From: Parasutterella excrementihominis YIT 11859
Lineage (GTDB): Bacteria; Pseudomonadota; Gammaproteobacteria; Burkholderiales; Burkholderiaceae_F
Length of the DNA: 48,314 bases
Direction of reading: 5' to 3'
NCBI RefSeq assembly: GCF_000205025.1
Contig: NZ_GL883755.1
Span: forward strand, 1-48,314
The notes under the pieces are model-generated. The model worked only from the letters and a program-made list of their open reading frames with translations. It did not search any database and was not told the DNA's origin. The translations under genes were made by a program, and so were the position numbers. Below, piece after piece: positions 18,910 to 28,787 of the stretch; positions within the stretch are counted from its first letter, which is position 1; each line of letters begins with the position of its first letter.

Positions 18910-21537
18910 TTAGGCAAGCTTTTCTGTGATGAACGTTCTGGTCTTACCGAGCAGAGCGTTCATGTCGGCAGGCGCTGCGCCGCCGCCCTGAGCAAAGTCA
19001 GGACGTCCGCCGCCTTTACCGCCGAGCTGCTCGGCAACAAACTTCATCACATCGCCGGCTTTGATCTTGCCGACGAGATCTTTCGTCACACCGACCGCAG
19101 CACTGGCTTTACCGTCTTCAGACTTGATCAGAACGATCACGCCGCTCTTGAGCTGATCTTTAAGACCGTCAACGGAATTGCGAAGTTCCTTGGTTTCGAT
19201 GCCTTTCATCTCGGTTACAAGAACCGCGACGCCATTGACATCCTGAGCCTGAGAAGCCATGTGAGCGGCGCCGGCCTGGGCAAACTTGACCTTCAAAGCG
19301 TTCAAGTCTTTTTCCGTGCGTTTCAGATGTTCGACGGTGTCCACAACCTTGGAGACAACTTCGAGAGCCGGAGCTTTGAGTTCTTCAGCCACTTCTCGGA
19401 TGATCTCTTCCTGGTTCTGAGCGTAGTGAAGAGCGGCCATACCCGTCACGGCCTCAACACGACGCACGCCGGCGGAAATACCGGATTCGGAAATGATTTT
19501 GAACATACCGATGTCACCGGTTCTCTGGACGTGTGTACCGCCGCAGAGTTCGCAGCTGGAGCCGATGTTCAGAACGCGAACGTTTTCACCGTATTTTTCT
19601 CCGAAGAGCATGACCGCGTTGGTCTTCTTAGCTTCGTCGATCGGCATGACTCTGGTCTGAGTCGGTGCATTACGGAGAATTTCTTTGTTCACGATGTCTT
19701 CGACTTCGTTGATCTGTTCACGAGTCATCGGAGAGGTGTGGACAAAGTCGAAGCGGGTTCTGTCGCCGTTAACCATGGAGCCGCGCTGCTGAACATGAGC
19801 ACCGAGCACTTCTCTCAGTGCTTTGTGCATCAAGTGCGTCACGGAGTGGTTGCGGGCAGTTGCTTCGCGGTTTTCTTCGTCGACCTGAGCGCTGAAGAGG
19901 TCGCCCACCTTGACTTCGCCTTCGGCGACATAGCACATATGACCGAAGACATTCGCCTTGATCTTGAATGTATCGTCAACCTTAAGGATCGTTGTCTTGT
20001 TCTTGAACGTACCTTTGTCGCCCATCTGACCGCCGCTTTCGGCATAGAACGGAGTGCGGTCAAAAACGACAACGACTTCGTCGCCGGCTTCGGCGTCTTT
20101 CACGGGTTCGCCGTCTTTATAGATGGCTTCGACGCGGCAGGCCTGAACCGTCAGCGTGTCGTAACCTAAGAATTCAGTCGGTTTGCCTTCGTATTCGAGG
20201 CCCTGAGCCATCTTGAATTTGCCCTTGGCGCGAGCCTGTTCACGCTGCTTTTCCATCAAGGCATCAAAGCCTTCAAAGTCAACGGAAACATTCTTTTCGC
20301 GGCAGACGTCGGCAGTCAGGTCAACCGGGAAGCCGTAGGTGTCATGCAGTTTGAATGCAACGTCACCGCCCAGGATCTTGGTTCCGGAAGCCAGAGCTTC
20401 ATTAAGGATATCCAAGCCTTTGGACAGGGTCTGAGAAAAGCGAACTTCTTCCTGACGCAAAACTTCCTGAATATGCGGATTACGAATTTCAGGGTACTGA
20501 TCGCCCATTTCTTTGGCAACGGCTTTAACCAAGTTGCTGAAGAAAAGCTTGCGGGCGCCGAGCTTAAAGCCGTGACGCATACCGCGGCGAGCAATACGAC
20601 GCAGAACGTAGCTGCGGCCTTCATTGCCCGGAACAACACCGTCGGCAATGATGAACGTGCAGGCACGAATGTGGTCGGCAATGACCTTAACGGAAGGACT
20701 GTTCGGATCAACGTCCTCTGCGCCGGCAGCCTTAACTTCATCAATGACGGCCTTCATGAGGTTCTGGAACAGGTCGATTTCGTAGTTCGAATGAACACCC
20801 TGAAGAACGGCGGAAATACGTTCCAAGCCCATGCCGGTATCCACGCTGGGACGGGGCAGCTTGTGCATCACGCCTTTTTCATCACGGTTGAACTGCATGA
20901 ACACGAGATTCCAAATTTCCATGTAGCGGTCGCCGTCTTCGTCAGGGCTTCCGGGAGGGCCTCCGGCAACGGAGGGACCATGGTCATAGAAAATTTCAGA
21001 GCAAGGACCGCAGGGGCCAGTGTCGCCCATCATCCAGAAGTTGTCGGAAGCGAAACGAGCGCCCTTGTTGTCGCCGATACGAACGATTCTATCGGCAGGG
21101 ATACCGACTTCCTTATTCCAGATGTTGTAAGCCTCGTCGTCCTCGGCGTACACGGTCACCCAGAGTTTTTCAGGAGGGAGTTTGAAGTGTTCGGTAAGTA
21201 GCTCCCAGGCATTCTTGATGGCATCACGCTTGAAGTAATCTCCGAAGCTGAAGTTGCCAAGCATTTCAAAGAATGTGTGATGGCGAGCGGTATAGCCTAC
21301 GTTTTCCAAGTCATTGTGCTTGCCGCCGGCACGAACACATTTCTGACTGGTCGTCGCACGTGTGTAGGGACGCTTGTCAAAGCCAAGGTAAACATCCTTG
21401 AACTGGTTCATACCTGCGTTGGTAAACAGCAATGTGGGGTCGTCACCGGGGACTACCGGGCTGGAAGCGACGATAGTGTGTCCTTTAGACTCCATGAACT
21501 TCAGAAACGTAGATCGTATTTCTGATGCAGTGAACAT
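18910..21537 (-). CDS. alaS: Alanyl-tRNA synthetase
   Basis: This class II synthetase charges tRNA-Ala and edits Ser/Gly mischarging; 875 residues. The N-terminus ([18 protein letters not shown]) and aminoacylation domain ([17 protein letters not shown]-like sequence) are followed by the editing domain zinc ligands HSVTHLMH and CELCGGTH. The C-Ala region ends in [12 protein letters not shown]. The start codon begins the standard N-terminus. The long antisense frame at 19261-20169 is a shadow of it. Confidence 0.97.
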   Translation of the reverse strand: MFTASEIRSTFLKFMESKGHTIVASSPVVPGDDPTLLFTNAGMNQFKDVYLGFDKRPYTRATTSQKCVRAGGKHNDLENVGYTARHHTFFEMLGNFSFGDYFKRDAIKNAWELLTEHFKLPPEKLWVTVYAEDDEAYNIWNKEVGIPADRIVRIGDNKGARFASDNFWMMGDTGPCGPCSEIFYDHGPSVAGGPPGSPDEDGDRYMEIWNLVFMQFNRDEKGVMHKLPRPSVDTGMGLERISAVLQGVHSNYEIDLFQNLMKAVIDEVKAAGAEDVDPNSPSVKVIADHIRACTFIIADGVVPGNEGRSYVLRRIARRGMRHGFKLGARKLFFSNLVKAVAKEMGDQYPEIRNPHIQEVLRQEEVRFSQTLSKGLDILNEALASGTKILGGDVAFKLHDTYGFPVDLTADVCREKNVSVDFEGFDALMEKQREQARAKGKFKMAQGLEYEGKPTEFLGYDTLTVQACRVEAIYKDGEPVKDAEAGDEVVVVFDRTPFYAESGGQMGDKGTFKNKTTILKVDDTFKIKANVFGHMCYVAEGEVKVGDLFSAQVDEENREATARNHSVTHLMHKALREVLGAHVQQRGSMVNGDRTRFDFVHTSPMTREQINEVEDIVNKEILRNAPTQTRVMPIDEAKKTNAVMLFGEKYGENVRVLNIGSSCELCGGTHVQRTGDIGMFKIISESGISAGVRRVEAVTGMAALHYAQNQEEIIREVAEELKAPALEVVSKVVDTVEHLKRTEKDLNALKVKFAQAGAAHMASQAQDVNGVAVLVTEMKGIETKELRNSVDGLKDQLKSGVIVLIKSEDGKASAAVGVTKDLVGKIKAGDVMKFVAEQLGGKGGGRPDFAQGGGAAPADMNALLGKTRTFITEKLA

Positions 21538-21645
21538 TTATATTTTCTCAAAGTAAGCTGTCGAAACAGCAATGTGTAACCGCGGTATTTTAGCAGATGG
21601 CTCTCTGCATCCGCCTTTTTAGACCGCGGATTTCCACGGTAAAAC

Positions 21646-21682
21646 AAGAAAGCCTGAGCACCTTTTTATCAGTGTCCAGGCT
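21646..21682 (-). terminator. Terminator after hemN
   Basis: AGCCTG/CAGGCT arms (21651-21656, 21677-21682) plus inner CAC/GTG pairing form a stem with T-rich sequence on both outer sides. It lies between the hemN stop and the alaS start on the minus strand. Confidence 0.6.
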
Positions 21683-21729
21683 CGCTTTTTGTCTTCAATT
21701 TCTAAAAGAAACTGTGTCGTAATTCGACA

Positions 21730-23130
21730 TTAAACGATACGGGAGTAACGGCGAACTCTTTCGTCCTCACGCAGATAACGGTCGAAGTTCATCGCTACGG
21801 CTCTCACCAGCAGTTTGCCCTTCGGAGTGACTTCGATAAAGTCAGGCTCCAGACGAACCAGACCTTCGGCCTCGAAGTGCTTGAGATTGTTCAGTTCAAA
21901 GTCAAAGTATTCATTGAAGTTAACGCCGAATTTCTTCTCGATGTCGGCCTTAACGACTTTGAACTGGCACATCAGTTCCATGATGACTTTGGCACGCAGG
22001 CGGTCGTCGTCATTTAAGAGATAACCGCGGTTGGTGGCCAAGTTGCCGCTGCGGATCGCTGCATAGTAGCTTTCCAGATCACGCGGGTTGGCGGCATAAC
22101 AGCCGTTGACCTTACTGATGGAAGAAACGCCGAGCGCAACCATGTCGCATTCCGGCTTAGTGGAATAGCCCTGGAAGTTTCTCTGCAGGGTACCGTTTTC
22201 CTGAGCCTTGGCAAGTTCGTCGGTAACCTTGGCGAAGTGATCCATACCGATGAAGTGATAGCCGTTGGCGCTCAAACGTTTGATAGCGTCCATCATGATG
22301 CCGACTTTTTCCGGTGTGCTCGGAAGGTCTTCGGCATTGATACGCCTCTGCGGTTTGAAGTGCTCGGGCAGATGAGCAAAGTGATAGAGCGCGATACGAT
22401 CCGGAGAAAGTTCGATCACTTTGTCCAGAGTCATTTCAAAGGTCTTGCGGGACTGGAACGGAAGACCGTAGATCAAGTCCATGTTGATGGACTTAAAGCC
22501 GTTGGCACGAGCGGCGTCAAGGACGGCTTTGGTCATTTCGAAAGGCTGAACACGGTTGACTGCAATCTGAACTCGGTTATCGAAGTCCTGAACGCCGATA
22601 CTCATACGGTTGAAACCGGCTTTGGCCAAAACTTCAACCTTGTCGACAGGGGTCGAACGAGGATCGACTTCAATGGAAATTTCTGCATCCGGCGCCAGCG
22701 TGAAGTGAGAACGAATAATGTCCATCACCTGGAAAATTTCTTCATTGTTCAGGAAAGTCGGAGAGCCGCCGCCGAAATGAAGCTGAACGACTTCTTTGTT
22801 GCCGCCGATCTGAGCCGAAACCAGTTCGCACTCCTTGCTCAAAACTTCCAGATATTCTTTGGAGCGACAATGGTCTTTGGTCACTTCCTTATTGCAGCCG
22901 CAGAAGAAACAGACATTCGCGCAGAAAGGAATATGGACGTACAAAGATAAATCAGCCGTATTGTCGCCGGTACCGCGGGCATTAAGCACTTTTTTAAAGT
23001 CCTCGGCGCCGAATTCTTTGGTAAATCTATCCGCGGTGGGATAAGAGGTATATCTTGGGCCCGGAACATCGAATCTCTGGAGCAGTTCAAGATCCGGGAA
23101 CTCAACGTTCAGTTTTCCTTGTGTTTCCAT
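21730..23130 (-). CDS. hemN: Oxygen-independent coproporphyrinogen III dehydrogenase
   Basis: HemN is the radical-SAM enzyme converting coproporphyrinogen III to protoporphyrinogen IX without oxygen. The 466-residue protein has the cluster motif FCANVCFFCGC (CxxxCxxC plus the fourth HemN Cys), YVHIPF, GGGSPTFL and the family N-terminus RFDVPGPRYTSYPTADRF. It supplies heme to cytochromes such as the nearby tetraheme protein. It diverges from fnr; HemN is a classic FNR target, but no clean FNR box was seen in the shared gap. Proposed promoter elements TTGCAA (23181-23186) and TAGAAA (minus, 23159-23164) are weak. Confidence 0.95.
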   Translation of the reverse strand: METQGKLNVEFPDLELLQRFDVPGPRYTSYPTADRFTKEFGAEDFKKVLNARGTGDNTADLSLYVHIPFCANVCFFCGCNKEVTKDHCRSKEYLEVLSKECELVSAQIGGNKEVVQLHFGGGSPTFLNNEEIFQVMDIIRSHFTLAPDAEISIEVDPRSTPVDKVEVLAKAGFNRMSIGVQDFDNRVQIAVNRVQPFEMTKAVLDAARANGFKSINMDLIYGLPFQSRKTFEMTLDKVIELSPDRIALYHFAHLPEHFKPQRRINAEDLPSTPEKVGIMMDAIKRLSANGYHFIGMDHFAKVTDELAKAQENGTLQRNFQGYSTKPECDMVALGVSSISKVNGCYAANPRDLESYYAAIRSGNLATNRGYLLNDDDRLRAKVIMELMCQFKVVKADIEKKFGVNFNEYFDFELNNLKHFEAEGLVRLEPDFIEVTPKGKLLVRAVAMNFDRYLREDERVRRYSRIV

Positions 23131-23256
23131 CAGGGTTCCTTTTAAAAAATTTTTGATTTTTCTAGGTTCTGTTATTATTTTTGCAACAGGCGAAATTATC
23201 TCAAATCATCAAAGGCCGCAAAGCTTTTTTGCCTCTTATAACAGTATTTAGAGAAA

Positions 23257-24015
23257 ATGGCTTCTAATTTCACGCAATCTTTATCGGCAAATCGCGCCGG
23301 CTGTGCCGGCTGCTATCTCAGGCACTTCTGCCTGTCTGCCGATCTGAATGACGCAGAAACAGAAATTTTTTCCTCTCATATCGTCTCCCAAAGAAGAGTT
23401 CCTAAAGGCGAAATACTGTTCAGAGCCGGCGACCCCCTTGATACGCTTTTCATCACCAGGCTCGGTTCATTTAAAAGCTCCGTTCTAAACGAGAACGGCA
23501 GCGAACAAGTCACCGACTTCCACATGACCGGAGAAGTGCTCGGCGCAGAAGCGATCCCCACCGGATACCATATCTGCACCGTCACGGCCCTTGAGGACAG
23601 TGAAATCTGTTCTTTGCGCTATCGTGAACTCGAAGCTTTTTGCGACCGAGATCTAAAAATCGCGCGCCAATTTCGTCTTCTGCTCGGAAGAAAAATCGTC
23701 GCTGCGCATCAAAACCTGCTCATTCTCGGCTGCACCAACTCAACCCAGCTGCTTGCTTCCTTCCTGCTGAATCTTGCGAGAAAGTTCGAAGCCCGAGGAT
23801 TCTCAAAAAGCGAATTCGTCCTGAGAATGACTCGAGGAGAACTCGGCAGTTTCTTAGGTCTCAAACTCGAAACCGTCAGCAGAACGCTCACCCATTTCGA
23901 TGAACTGAACCTGATTGAAATTAATCAAAGACACGTTCGCATCATCAACTTGGAAGGACTGAAAGCCGTCGCGAAGGAATCGGGGCGCGCCAAGAGAAAA
24001 ACATCTCAGGAATGA
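23257..24015 (+). CDS. fnr: FNR-type oxygen-sensing transcription regulator
   Basis: This 252-residue Crp/Fnr regulator has an N-terminal cluster motif Cys16-x2-Cys19-x5-Cys25. The fourth ligand is probably Cys118 (SEIC), matching E. coli FNR Cys20/23/29/122, so it should bind an oxygen-labile [4Fe-4S] cluster. The cyclic-nucleotide-like beta roll is followed by the dimer helix. The C-terminal helix-turn-helix MTRGELGSFLGLKLETVSRTL has the E--SR recognition residues of FNR, so sites should resemble TTGAT-N4-ATCAA. It probably controls anaerobic genes such as hemN and the reductases nearby; that is inference. Confidence 0.93.
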   Translation: MASNFTQSLSANRAGCAGCYLRHFCLSADLNDAETEIFSSHIVSQRRVPKGEILFRAGDPLDTLFITRLGSFKSSVLNENGSEQVTDFHMTGEVLGAEAIPTGYHICTVTALEDSEICSLRYRELEAFCDRDLKIARQFRLLLGRKIVAAHQNLLILGCTNSTQLLASFLLNLARKFEARGFSKSEFVLRMTRGELGSFLGLKLETVSRTLTHFDELNLIEINQRHVRIINLEGLKAVAKESGRAKRKTSQE

Positions 24016-24140
24016 TGCTAAGACTCCGTGCTTAACGCTTCATGAAACTTGAATCTTGAAGACCAGGAAAAACGAGTAAGCTGCTTTCATCGCTCCTCTT
24101 TGAATTTATTTTGCACAATGCCGTCCAAGCATGACTTAAT

Positions 24141-24170
24141 TTTCTCGTTTATTTAGAAATAATCGAGAAA
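24141..24170. repeat. 30-bp near-perfect palindrome in the fnr-tctC gap
   Basis: TTTCTCGTTTATTT and AAATAATCGAGAAA are 14-bp arms with a single mismatch around AG. No T run follows on either strand, so an operator is more likely than a terminator. Confidence 0.55.
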
Positions 24171-24239
24171 TTATGCTCCATTACCCTGATGAAAATGAGA
24201 ATTCGTGGTCAACTTTCTGTTTTTGCCCCGATTTTTTCA

Positions 24240-24269
24240 TAGAATGCTAGAAAGGTAGTTAACTCTACC
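24240..24269 (+). promoter_or_regulatory. Candidate tctC -10 box and overlapping operator-like repeat
   Basis: TAGAAT (24240-24245) could be a -10 box, though no good -35 is visible. Just downstream, GGTAG-TTAACT-CTACC (24254-24269) is an inverted repeat at about +2 to +17, a repressor-type position. Confidence 0.4.
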
Positions 24270-24297
24270 CGATAACCACAAATGAGAAAGGTAAAAA

Positions 24298-25281
24298 ATG
24301 ACAATCAAATTTACTAGACGTTCCGTCTGTGCCCTTGGAGCTGCAGCATTAGGCTGCGCAGCATTCCCTCCTTTCGCTGCTGAAGATCCTATTCGTATTA
24401 TTGTTCCTTATCCTCCCGGAGGCCCTTTGGACGTCACAGCCCGTGCCGTCGCTGAAGAAGCTCGTCATGACCTGGGCAACATCATTGTTGAAAACAAACC
24501 CGGCGCCGGCGGCAACATCGGCGTGGACTACGTTGCAAAACAAGCTCCGGACGGCAAGACCATCGTCATGGGCGCTCTGGCAACACATGCCGTAAACCCC
24601 AACCTTTTCAGCAAACTGCCGTATGACCCCATCAAGGACTTCACTCCGATTACGCTGATTGCTCAGACACCGAACGTTCTGGTCATTACACCGGAATTCT
24701 CTCAAAAGACAGGCATCAAGAGCGTTAAAGATTTAATCGAGTATGCCAAGAAGAACCCGGACGCTATTAATTATGCTTCCGGCGGCAACGGTTCTGCTGG
24801 CCATATGTCCGGCGAACTCTTAAAGAACGCAACCGGCATCAAGATCGTTCACATTCCGTTTAAGGGCGCCGCAGCTGCTCAGATGAGCGTCTTGAGCGGC
24901 GACACTCAGATGATCTTTGACAACCTGGCTTCTGCCAGCGCCAACATCAAAGCCGGCAAATTGATTCCTCTTGCCGTGACGACAACGTTCCGTGCACCTT
25001 CTCTGCCGAACGTTCCGACGATGGCCGAAGCCGGTGTCCCCGGATTCGATATTTCCACTTGGTACGCCTTCTTCGGACCGGCCAAGATGGATCCGAAAGT
25101 TGTTGAAAAACTCAACCAGGCTTTTGTCAAAGCCATTAAGTCCAAACCCATGGCTGAACGCTTCGACAAGATGGGCGCCGTTGAAAAAGCCGGTACACCT
25201 GCTCAGCTGAACGACTTTGTAAAAGCCGAGCTCGTCAAATACAAAGAAATTGTGAAGACCAGCGGAGCGAAAGTAGACTAA
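24298..25281 (+). CDS. tctC: Tripartite tricarboxylate transporter substrate-binding protein (Bug/TctC family)
   Basis: This 327-residue periplasmic receptor is for a TTT carboxylate uptake system. A signal peptide with an RR pair (TRRSVCALGAAALGCAAF) ends near PFAA. The mature part has the family motifs RIIVPYPPGGPLDVTARA, NKPGAGGNIG and VHIPFKGAAAAQ. The ligand is an organic carboxylate, but citrate, glutamate or another cannot be told from sequence. It is first in a C-B-A operon with GAGAAAGG before the ATG. A hairpin follows, probably to favour high receptor expression. Confidence 0.93.
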   Translation: MTIKFTRRSVCALGAAALGCAAFPPFAAEDPIRIIVPYPPGGPLDVTARAVAEEARHDLGNIIVENKPGAGGNIGVDYVAKQAPDGKTIVMGALATHAVNPNLFSKLPYDPIKDFTPITLIAQTPNVLVITPEFSQKTGIKSVKDLIEYAKKNPDAINYASGGNGSAGHMSGELLKNATGIKIVHIPFKGAAAAQMSVLSGDTQMIFDNLASASANIKAGKLIPLAVTTTFRAPSLPNVPTMAEAGVPGFDISTWYAFFGPAKMDPKVVEKLNQAFVKAIKSKPMAERFDKMGAVEKAGTPAQLNDFVKAELVKYKEIVKTSGAKVD

Positions 25282-25306
25282 TACTTTGCTCAGTTTGTAC
25301 AACCTA

Positions 25307-25327
25307 GAAGGCCGGCCTCCGGCCTTC
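25307..25327 (+). terminator. Attenuator hairpin between tctC and tctB
   Basis: GAAGGCCGG and CCGGCCTTC form a perfect 9-bp stem with a three-base loop. Only a broken T tract follows, so partial termination or 3' end protection of tctC mRNA is likely. Confidence 0.65.
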
Positions 25328-25345
25328 CTTAATTTCGTTTTACCT

Positions 25346-25816
25346 ATGATCAAGGATCAAAGAGATTTTTGGGCCGGTTTGATGTTCATGGCCTTCGGAG
25401 GTTTTTTCTGCCTCTACTCTGTTTACAACTACAACATCGGGACGGCCTTCCGCATGGGTCCGGGCTATTTCCCGATGCTGCTCGGCGGTTTTCTCTTTTT
25501 CCTTGGTTTTTTGATCACTGCGAAATCCGTTCTTTTTAAAAGCTCTGAGGAAGACGGCGGCAAGTTCGGAAAGTTTGACTGGTACAACTTTTTTGTGATT
25601 CTAGGATCCGTTACGATTTTTGCCGTACTGCTCAGACCGGCAGGTCTCATCCCTGCGACTGCCGTGATGGTTTTCTTATCTTCTTTCGGCAACCGTCCTT
25701 TCCGCTGGATTCGGACCTTTTTGCTCTGCGTCTTTTTAAGCGTTGCCGTTTGGCTGATCTTTGTCCTCGGCCTGGATCTAACCGTGCCCATCTGGCCGGC
25801 TTTTCTCACGAATTAA
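25346..25816 (+). CDS. tctB: TTT transporter small membrane subunit TctB
   Basis: This 156-residue inner-membrane protein has four predicted hydrophobic helices and the TctB features: an initial polar segment (KDQRDFWAGLMFMAFGGFF) and GPGYFPMLLGGFLFFLG. It pairs with TctA to form the membrane part of the transporter. The ATG was chosen where homology starts; the frame is open for 20 more codons across the attenuator hairpin. tctA follows after 11 bases. Confidence 0.9.
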   Translation: MIKDQRDFWAGLMFMAFGGFFCLYSVYNYNIGTAFRMGPGYFPMLLGGFLFFLGFLITAKSVLFKSSEEDGGKFGKFDWYNFFVILGSVTIFAVLLRPAGLIPATAVMVFLSSFGNRPFRWIRTFLLCVFLSVAVWLIFVLGLDLTVPIWPAFLTN

Positions 25817-25827
25817 GGGGCTGAATT

Positions 25828-27336
25828 ATGGATTTACTAAATAATTTAGCCGTCGGTTTTGCCACTGCTTTATCACTGCAGAACCTGCTCTACTGTTTCT
25901 TAGGTGTCACGCTCGGCACCTTGATCGGCGTTCTTCCGGGACTCGGGCCGGTGGCAACGCTCGCCATGCTCCTGCCGATCACTTACACGCTCGATCCGAC
26001 TTCAGCATTGATTATGCTTGCCGGTATTTATTACGGCTCTCAGTACGGCGGATCCACAACCGCGATTTTGGTTAACCTTCCGGGCGAGTCGGCTTCGGTG
26101 GTCACATGCTTAGACGGATACCAGATGGCGCGTCACGGCAAAGCCGGCACCGCACTCGGCATTGCGGCTATCGGCTCTTTTATTGCAGGCTGCTTTGCAA
26201 CGATCTTGGTCGCTGCTTTCGCACCTCCTCTGATTGAACTTGCCTTTAAATTCGGTCCGGCCGAATATTTCAGCCTGATGGTTCTGGGTCTTGTCGGCGC
26301 CGTTGTGCTTGCCAACGGTTCTGTACTGAAGGCCTTTGCCATGATCATCTTAGGCCTGCTTCTCGGCATCATCGGAGCAGACGTCAATTCCGGAACTTTC
26401 CGTTTTGATTTCGGCATTGCCGAACTTCAGGACGGCATCGATTTCGTCGCCATTTCTATGGGCCTGTTCGGATTCACTGAAATTATCGTGAATTTGTCCA
26501 AAGGCGAAACGCGCGATTCCATTACAGAAAAGGTCGGCTCCATTTGGCCGAGCCGAAAAGAATTATGCAAAGCCGCGCCTGCCATCACGCGCGGCACTTT
26601 GCTGGGTTCCTTCCTCGGCATTCTTCCCGGCGGCGGAGCTCTGCTCGCTTCCTTTGCTTCTTATACGCTTGAGAAGAAAGTCGGCGGCAAAAACGCCAAT
26701 CCTCCGTTTGGTAAAGGCAACATTGCCGGTGTTGCCGGTCCGGAATCTGCCAACAACGCAGGCGCCCAGACGAGCTTCATTCCGATGCTCACGCTCGGCA
26801 TTCCCTGCAACGCTACGATGGCTTTGATGATCGGCGCGCTGATGATTCACAACATCACGCCGGGACCTCAGGTCATGAGCTCTAATCCGACACTTTTCTG
26901 GGGCTTAGTTGTCTCAATGTGGATCGGCAACCTGATGCTTGTGATTTTGAATCTGCCTTTAATCGGCGTTTGGGTTCAGTTGCTGCGCGTTCCTTACGGC
27001 TTGCTCTATCCGATGATTCTGACTTTCTGCTGTATCGGCGTGTATTCCATTAATAACAATCCGTTTGATGTCTACATCACGATAATCTGCGGTGCACTTG
27101 GCTACCTATTTGCAAAACTGAAATGTGAACCAGCACCATTGATCCTGGGCTTCATTCTCGGACCAATGATGGAAGAAAACCTCAGAAGAGCAATGCTTCT
27201 TTCTCGCGGTGACCCATCGACCTTCTTTACGCGTCCCATCTCTCTCGTCCTATTGATGATGGCCATCTTCCTGCTGCTGCTCATCCTCTTACCGAGTATT
27301 AAGAAAGGCCGCGAGGTAGCGTTCAAGGAAGACTAA
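25828..27336 (+). CDS. tctA: TTT transporter large membrane subunit TctA
   Basis: This 502-residue permease has about twelve hydrophobic segments. It contains the family motifs [53 protein letters not shown] and [19 protein letters not shown]. It moves carboxylates using the ion gradient, fed by TctC. AGGGG lies upstream of the ATG. It ends the operon; no clear terminator follows within 60 bases. Confidence 0.95.
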   Translation: MDLLNNLAVGFATALSLQNLLYCFLGVTLGTLIGVLPGLGPVATLAMLLPITYTLDPTSALIMLAGIYYGSQYGGSTTAILVNLPGESASVVTCLDGYQMARHGKAGTALGIAAIGSFIAGCFATILVAAFAPPLIELAFKFGPAEYFSLMVLGLVGAVVLANGSVLKAFAMIILGLLLGIIGADVNSGTFRFDFGIAELQDGIDFVAISMGLFGFTEIIVNLSKGETRDSITEKVGSIWPSRKELCKAAPAITRGTLLGSFLGILPGGGALLASFASYTLEKKVGGKNANPPFGKGNIAGVAGPESANNAGAQTSFIPMLTLGIPCNATMALMIGALMIHNITPGPQVMSSNPTLFWGLVVSMWIGNLMLVILNLPLIGVWVQLLRVPYGLLYPMILTFCCIGVYSINNNPFDVYITIICGALGYLFAKLKCEPAPLILGFILGPMMEENLRRAMLLSRGDPSTFFTRPISLVLLMMAIFLLLLILLPSIKKGREVAFKED

Positions 27337-27803
27337 ACATTGCGCTCGGACTAGGATTTTGTTAATCTGAAACCCTTGTCTAGAGTGGAAAATTTGTCGC
27401 CTGTCGCCGGGTGTCCATGATTGGATACGACAGCATCGTGAGGGTTCTTCGATTTTTCGGAGAGGGTGTCCACGGACAAGGAGTTCCCGCTTCTCGATTG
27501 AAAATCGGGGCGGGAATTTTATTTTCTGTAGTTCCAATAGCAATCACATTTCTCTCAGAATCATAAGACTTAAACATGTCTTCTGTTCCGGCTCGGGAAG
27601 CTTGTGATGGTTAAAATCCAATGTTTTGGATACCTTTTCAGAAAGCCTCTTTCTCTCACAGATCTTCTCCAAACAACCGACACAGGGACATCTAATCGAT
27701 TTTGGAAGGAGAACGATTTCAGGCCGTTTCTTCGGACATGTATTCGGGCTCTCTAATTCTTCTAGAACTCATTTGCGAAGAGAACAGCCAAGCCAGTAAG
27801 GCG
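27337..27803. other. Non-coding/decayed segment with repeats and hairpins
   Basis: About 470 bases without a convincing gene. A direct repeat GGGTGTCCAYG occurs at 27409-27419 and 27464-27474. A nested hairpin with TTCCCGC/GCGGGAA and inner CGATT/AATCG arms spans 27484-27516. Minus-strand frames overlap here, including a Cys-rich one. This could be an insertion-element remnant or a structured RNA; I cannot decide. Confidence 0.4.
27544..27768 (-). pseudogene. Possible remnant reading frame, cysteine-rich, no start codon
   Basis: A minus-strand frame of 74 codons without an upstream start encodes a CPCVGCLEKICERKR segment reminiscent of a zinc ribbon. A second frame (27380-27577, minus) overlaps it and contains CPWTPSPKNRR, as if a frameshift separated two parts. 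Neither part is recognised as a named family. Decayed transposase is one option, chance another. Confidence 0.25.
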
Positions 27804-27890
27804 AAGGGCTGCCCGAAGACAGCCCTTCGAAGATGCCGCTTGGCATCAAGGAGCAACTAAGTAATTACCGCCTCCAGACCTGAGAGGCGG
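27804..27890 (-). terminator. Three stacked hairpins in the 3' region of the molybdoenzyme operon
   Basis: On the minus strand, after the stop at 27900, three stems follow in order: CCGCCTC/GAGGCGG (27868-27890), GATGCC/GGCATC (27832-27847) and AAGGGCTG/CAGCCCTT (27804-27827). No long T run follows the last one, so it may be a processing or stabilising structure rather than a simple terminator. Confidence 0.5.
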
Positions 27891-27899
27891 CGCCAAGTC

Positions 27900-28787
27900 T
27901 TAGAACATGATCGGATCGTAGTATCCGGAGAAGAGGATGGAAGCTCTCAGCAGGAGCGCACCGATGATGCCGAGGATCGCACTGCAGGCCAAAATCTTAT
28001 GGCTGCGTGTCAGCAGATTCAGGAGCAGAGGCACGACAGAACCGAGAATAATCACGCCGACCCAGAACATCACGGCATGAGGACCGCTGATCAGAGCTTC
28101 TGCACCGGCTCTGGCACCGGCAAGCGCGGAACCCAAAGCAACGTGGACAAAGGCAAAAATGGTGAACAGTTCTGCAACTTCAACCCAGAAGGAAGTTCTT
28201 CTGCTCCAGCGAACGGTATCCGGATCGATCCATTTCATGATCATGAAAAGTTCAATACAGCCGATGGAACTGGCCATGCCGGACATGATCCAAAGCAGCG
28301 GAATCAAAGCGGTATTCCACAGAGAGATGCCGACGGCCTGAGTCAAGAGGAAGCCGGAATAAATCGTGCAGCAAACGCCCAGCGCAGCAAAAATTCCGTT
28401 GAACCAATTGGACTTAGTCATGTTCTGCCAGTATTCACTCTTGAAAATGATCTTGGCGCAGATCATGGAATAGAACACGGAACCGATGCACAGCAGCGAA
28501 AGCAGACAAATGCCGATGAACATCCAAGACTGGAAATTAAAGGAAAAGTCCGCTAAAGCGCTGAAAACGGCAAACGGAAGATTAAGCATCCTAGCCAAGT
28601 GGCTGACCACTAAGAGCGTTCCGAGAATGCCTGAAACCGTCAGAAGATAAACAAAGTTCTTCTGTCTGATCCAGTAGTTCAGAAAAAATCCCATACCGGC
28701 GAGACCGACGAGCCAAAGGAAAATGGCAATCGTCCACCCCCAATGAGCGGCTTGGAGCTGAGGAGTAAAAGAAGTTAATTCGATCAT
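27900..28787 (-). CDS. NrfD/PsrC-like membrane anchor of a molybdoenzyme
   Basis: This 295-residue integral membrane protein has about eight hydrophobic helices. It begins with an NrfD/PsrC-like sequence (HWGWTIAIFLWLVGLAGMGFF). Such subunits anchor the periplasmic A and B subunits and exchange electrons with quinol. It overlaps the upstream iron-sulfur subunit gene by four bases (ATGA) and is last in the operon. Confidence 0.85.
   Translation of the reverse strand: MIELTSFTPQLQAAHWGWTIAIFLWLVGLAGMGFFLNYWIRQKNFVYLLTVSGILGTLLVVSHLARMLNLPFAVFSALADFSFNFQSWMFIGICLLSLLCIGSVFYSMICAKIIFKSEYWQNMTKSNWFNGIFAALGVCCTIYSGFLLTQAVGISLWNTALIPLLWIMSGMASSIGCIELFMIMKWIDPDTVRWSRRTSFWVEVAELFTIFAFVHVALGSALAGARAGAEALISGPHAVMFWVGVIILGSVVPLLLNLLTRSHKILACSAILGIIGALLLRASILFSGYYDPIMF

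Noticed and set aside
19261-20169. 302-codon plus-strand open frame
   Set aside because: It is antisense to the editing domain region of alaS, has no family motif and is explained by codon bias of the real gene.
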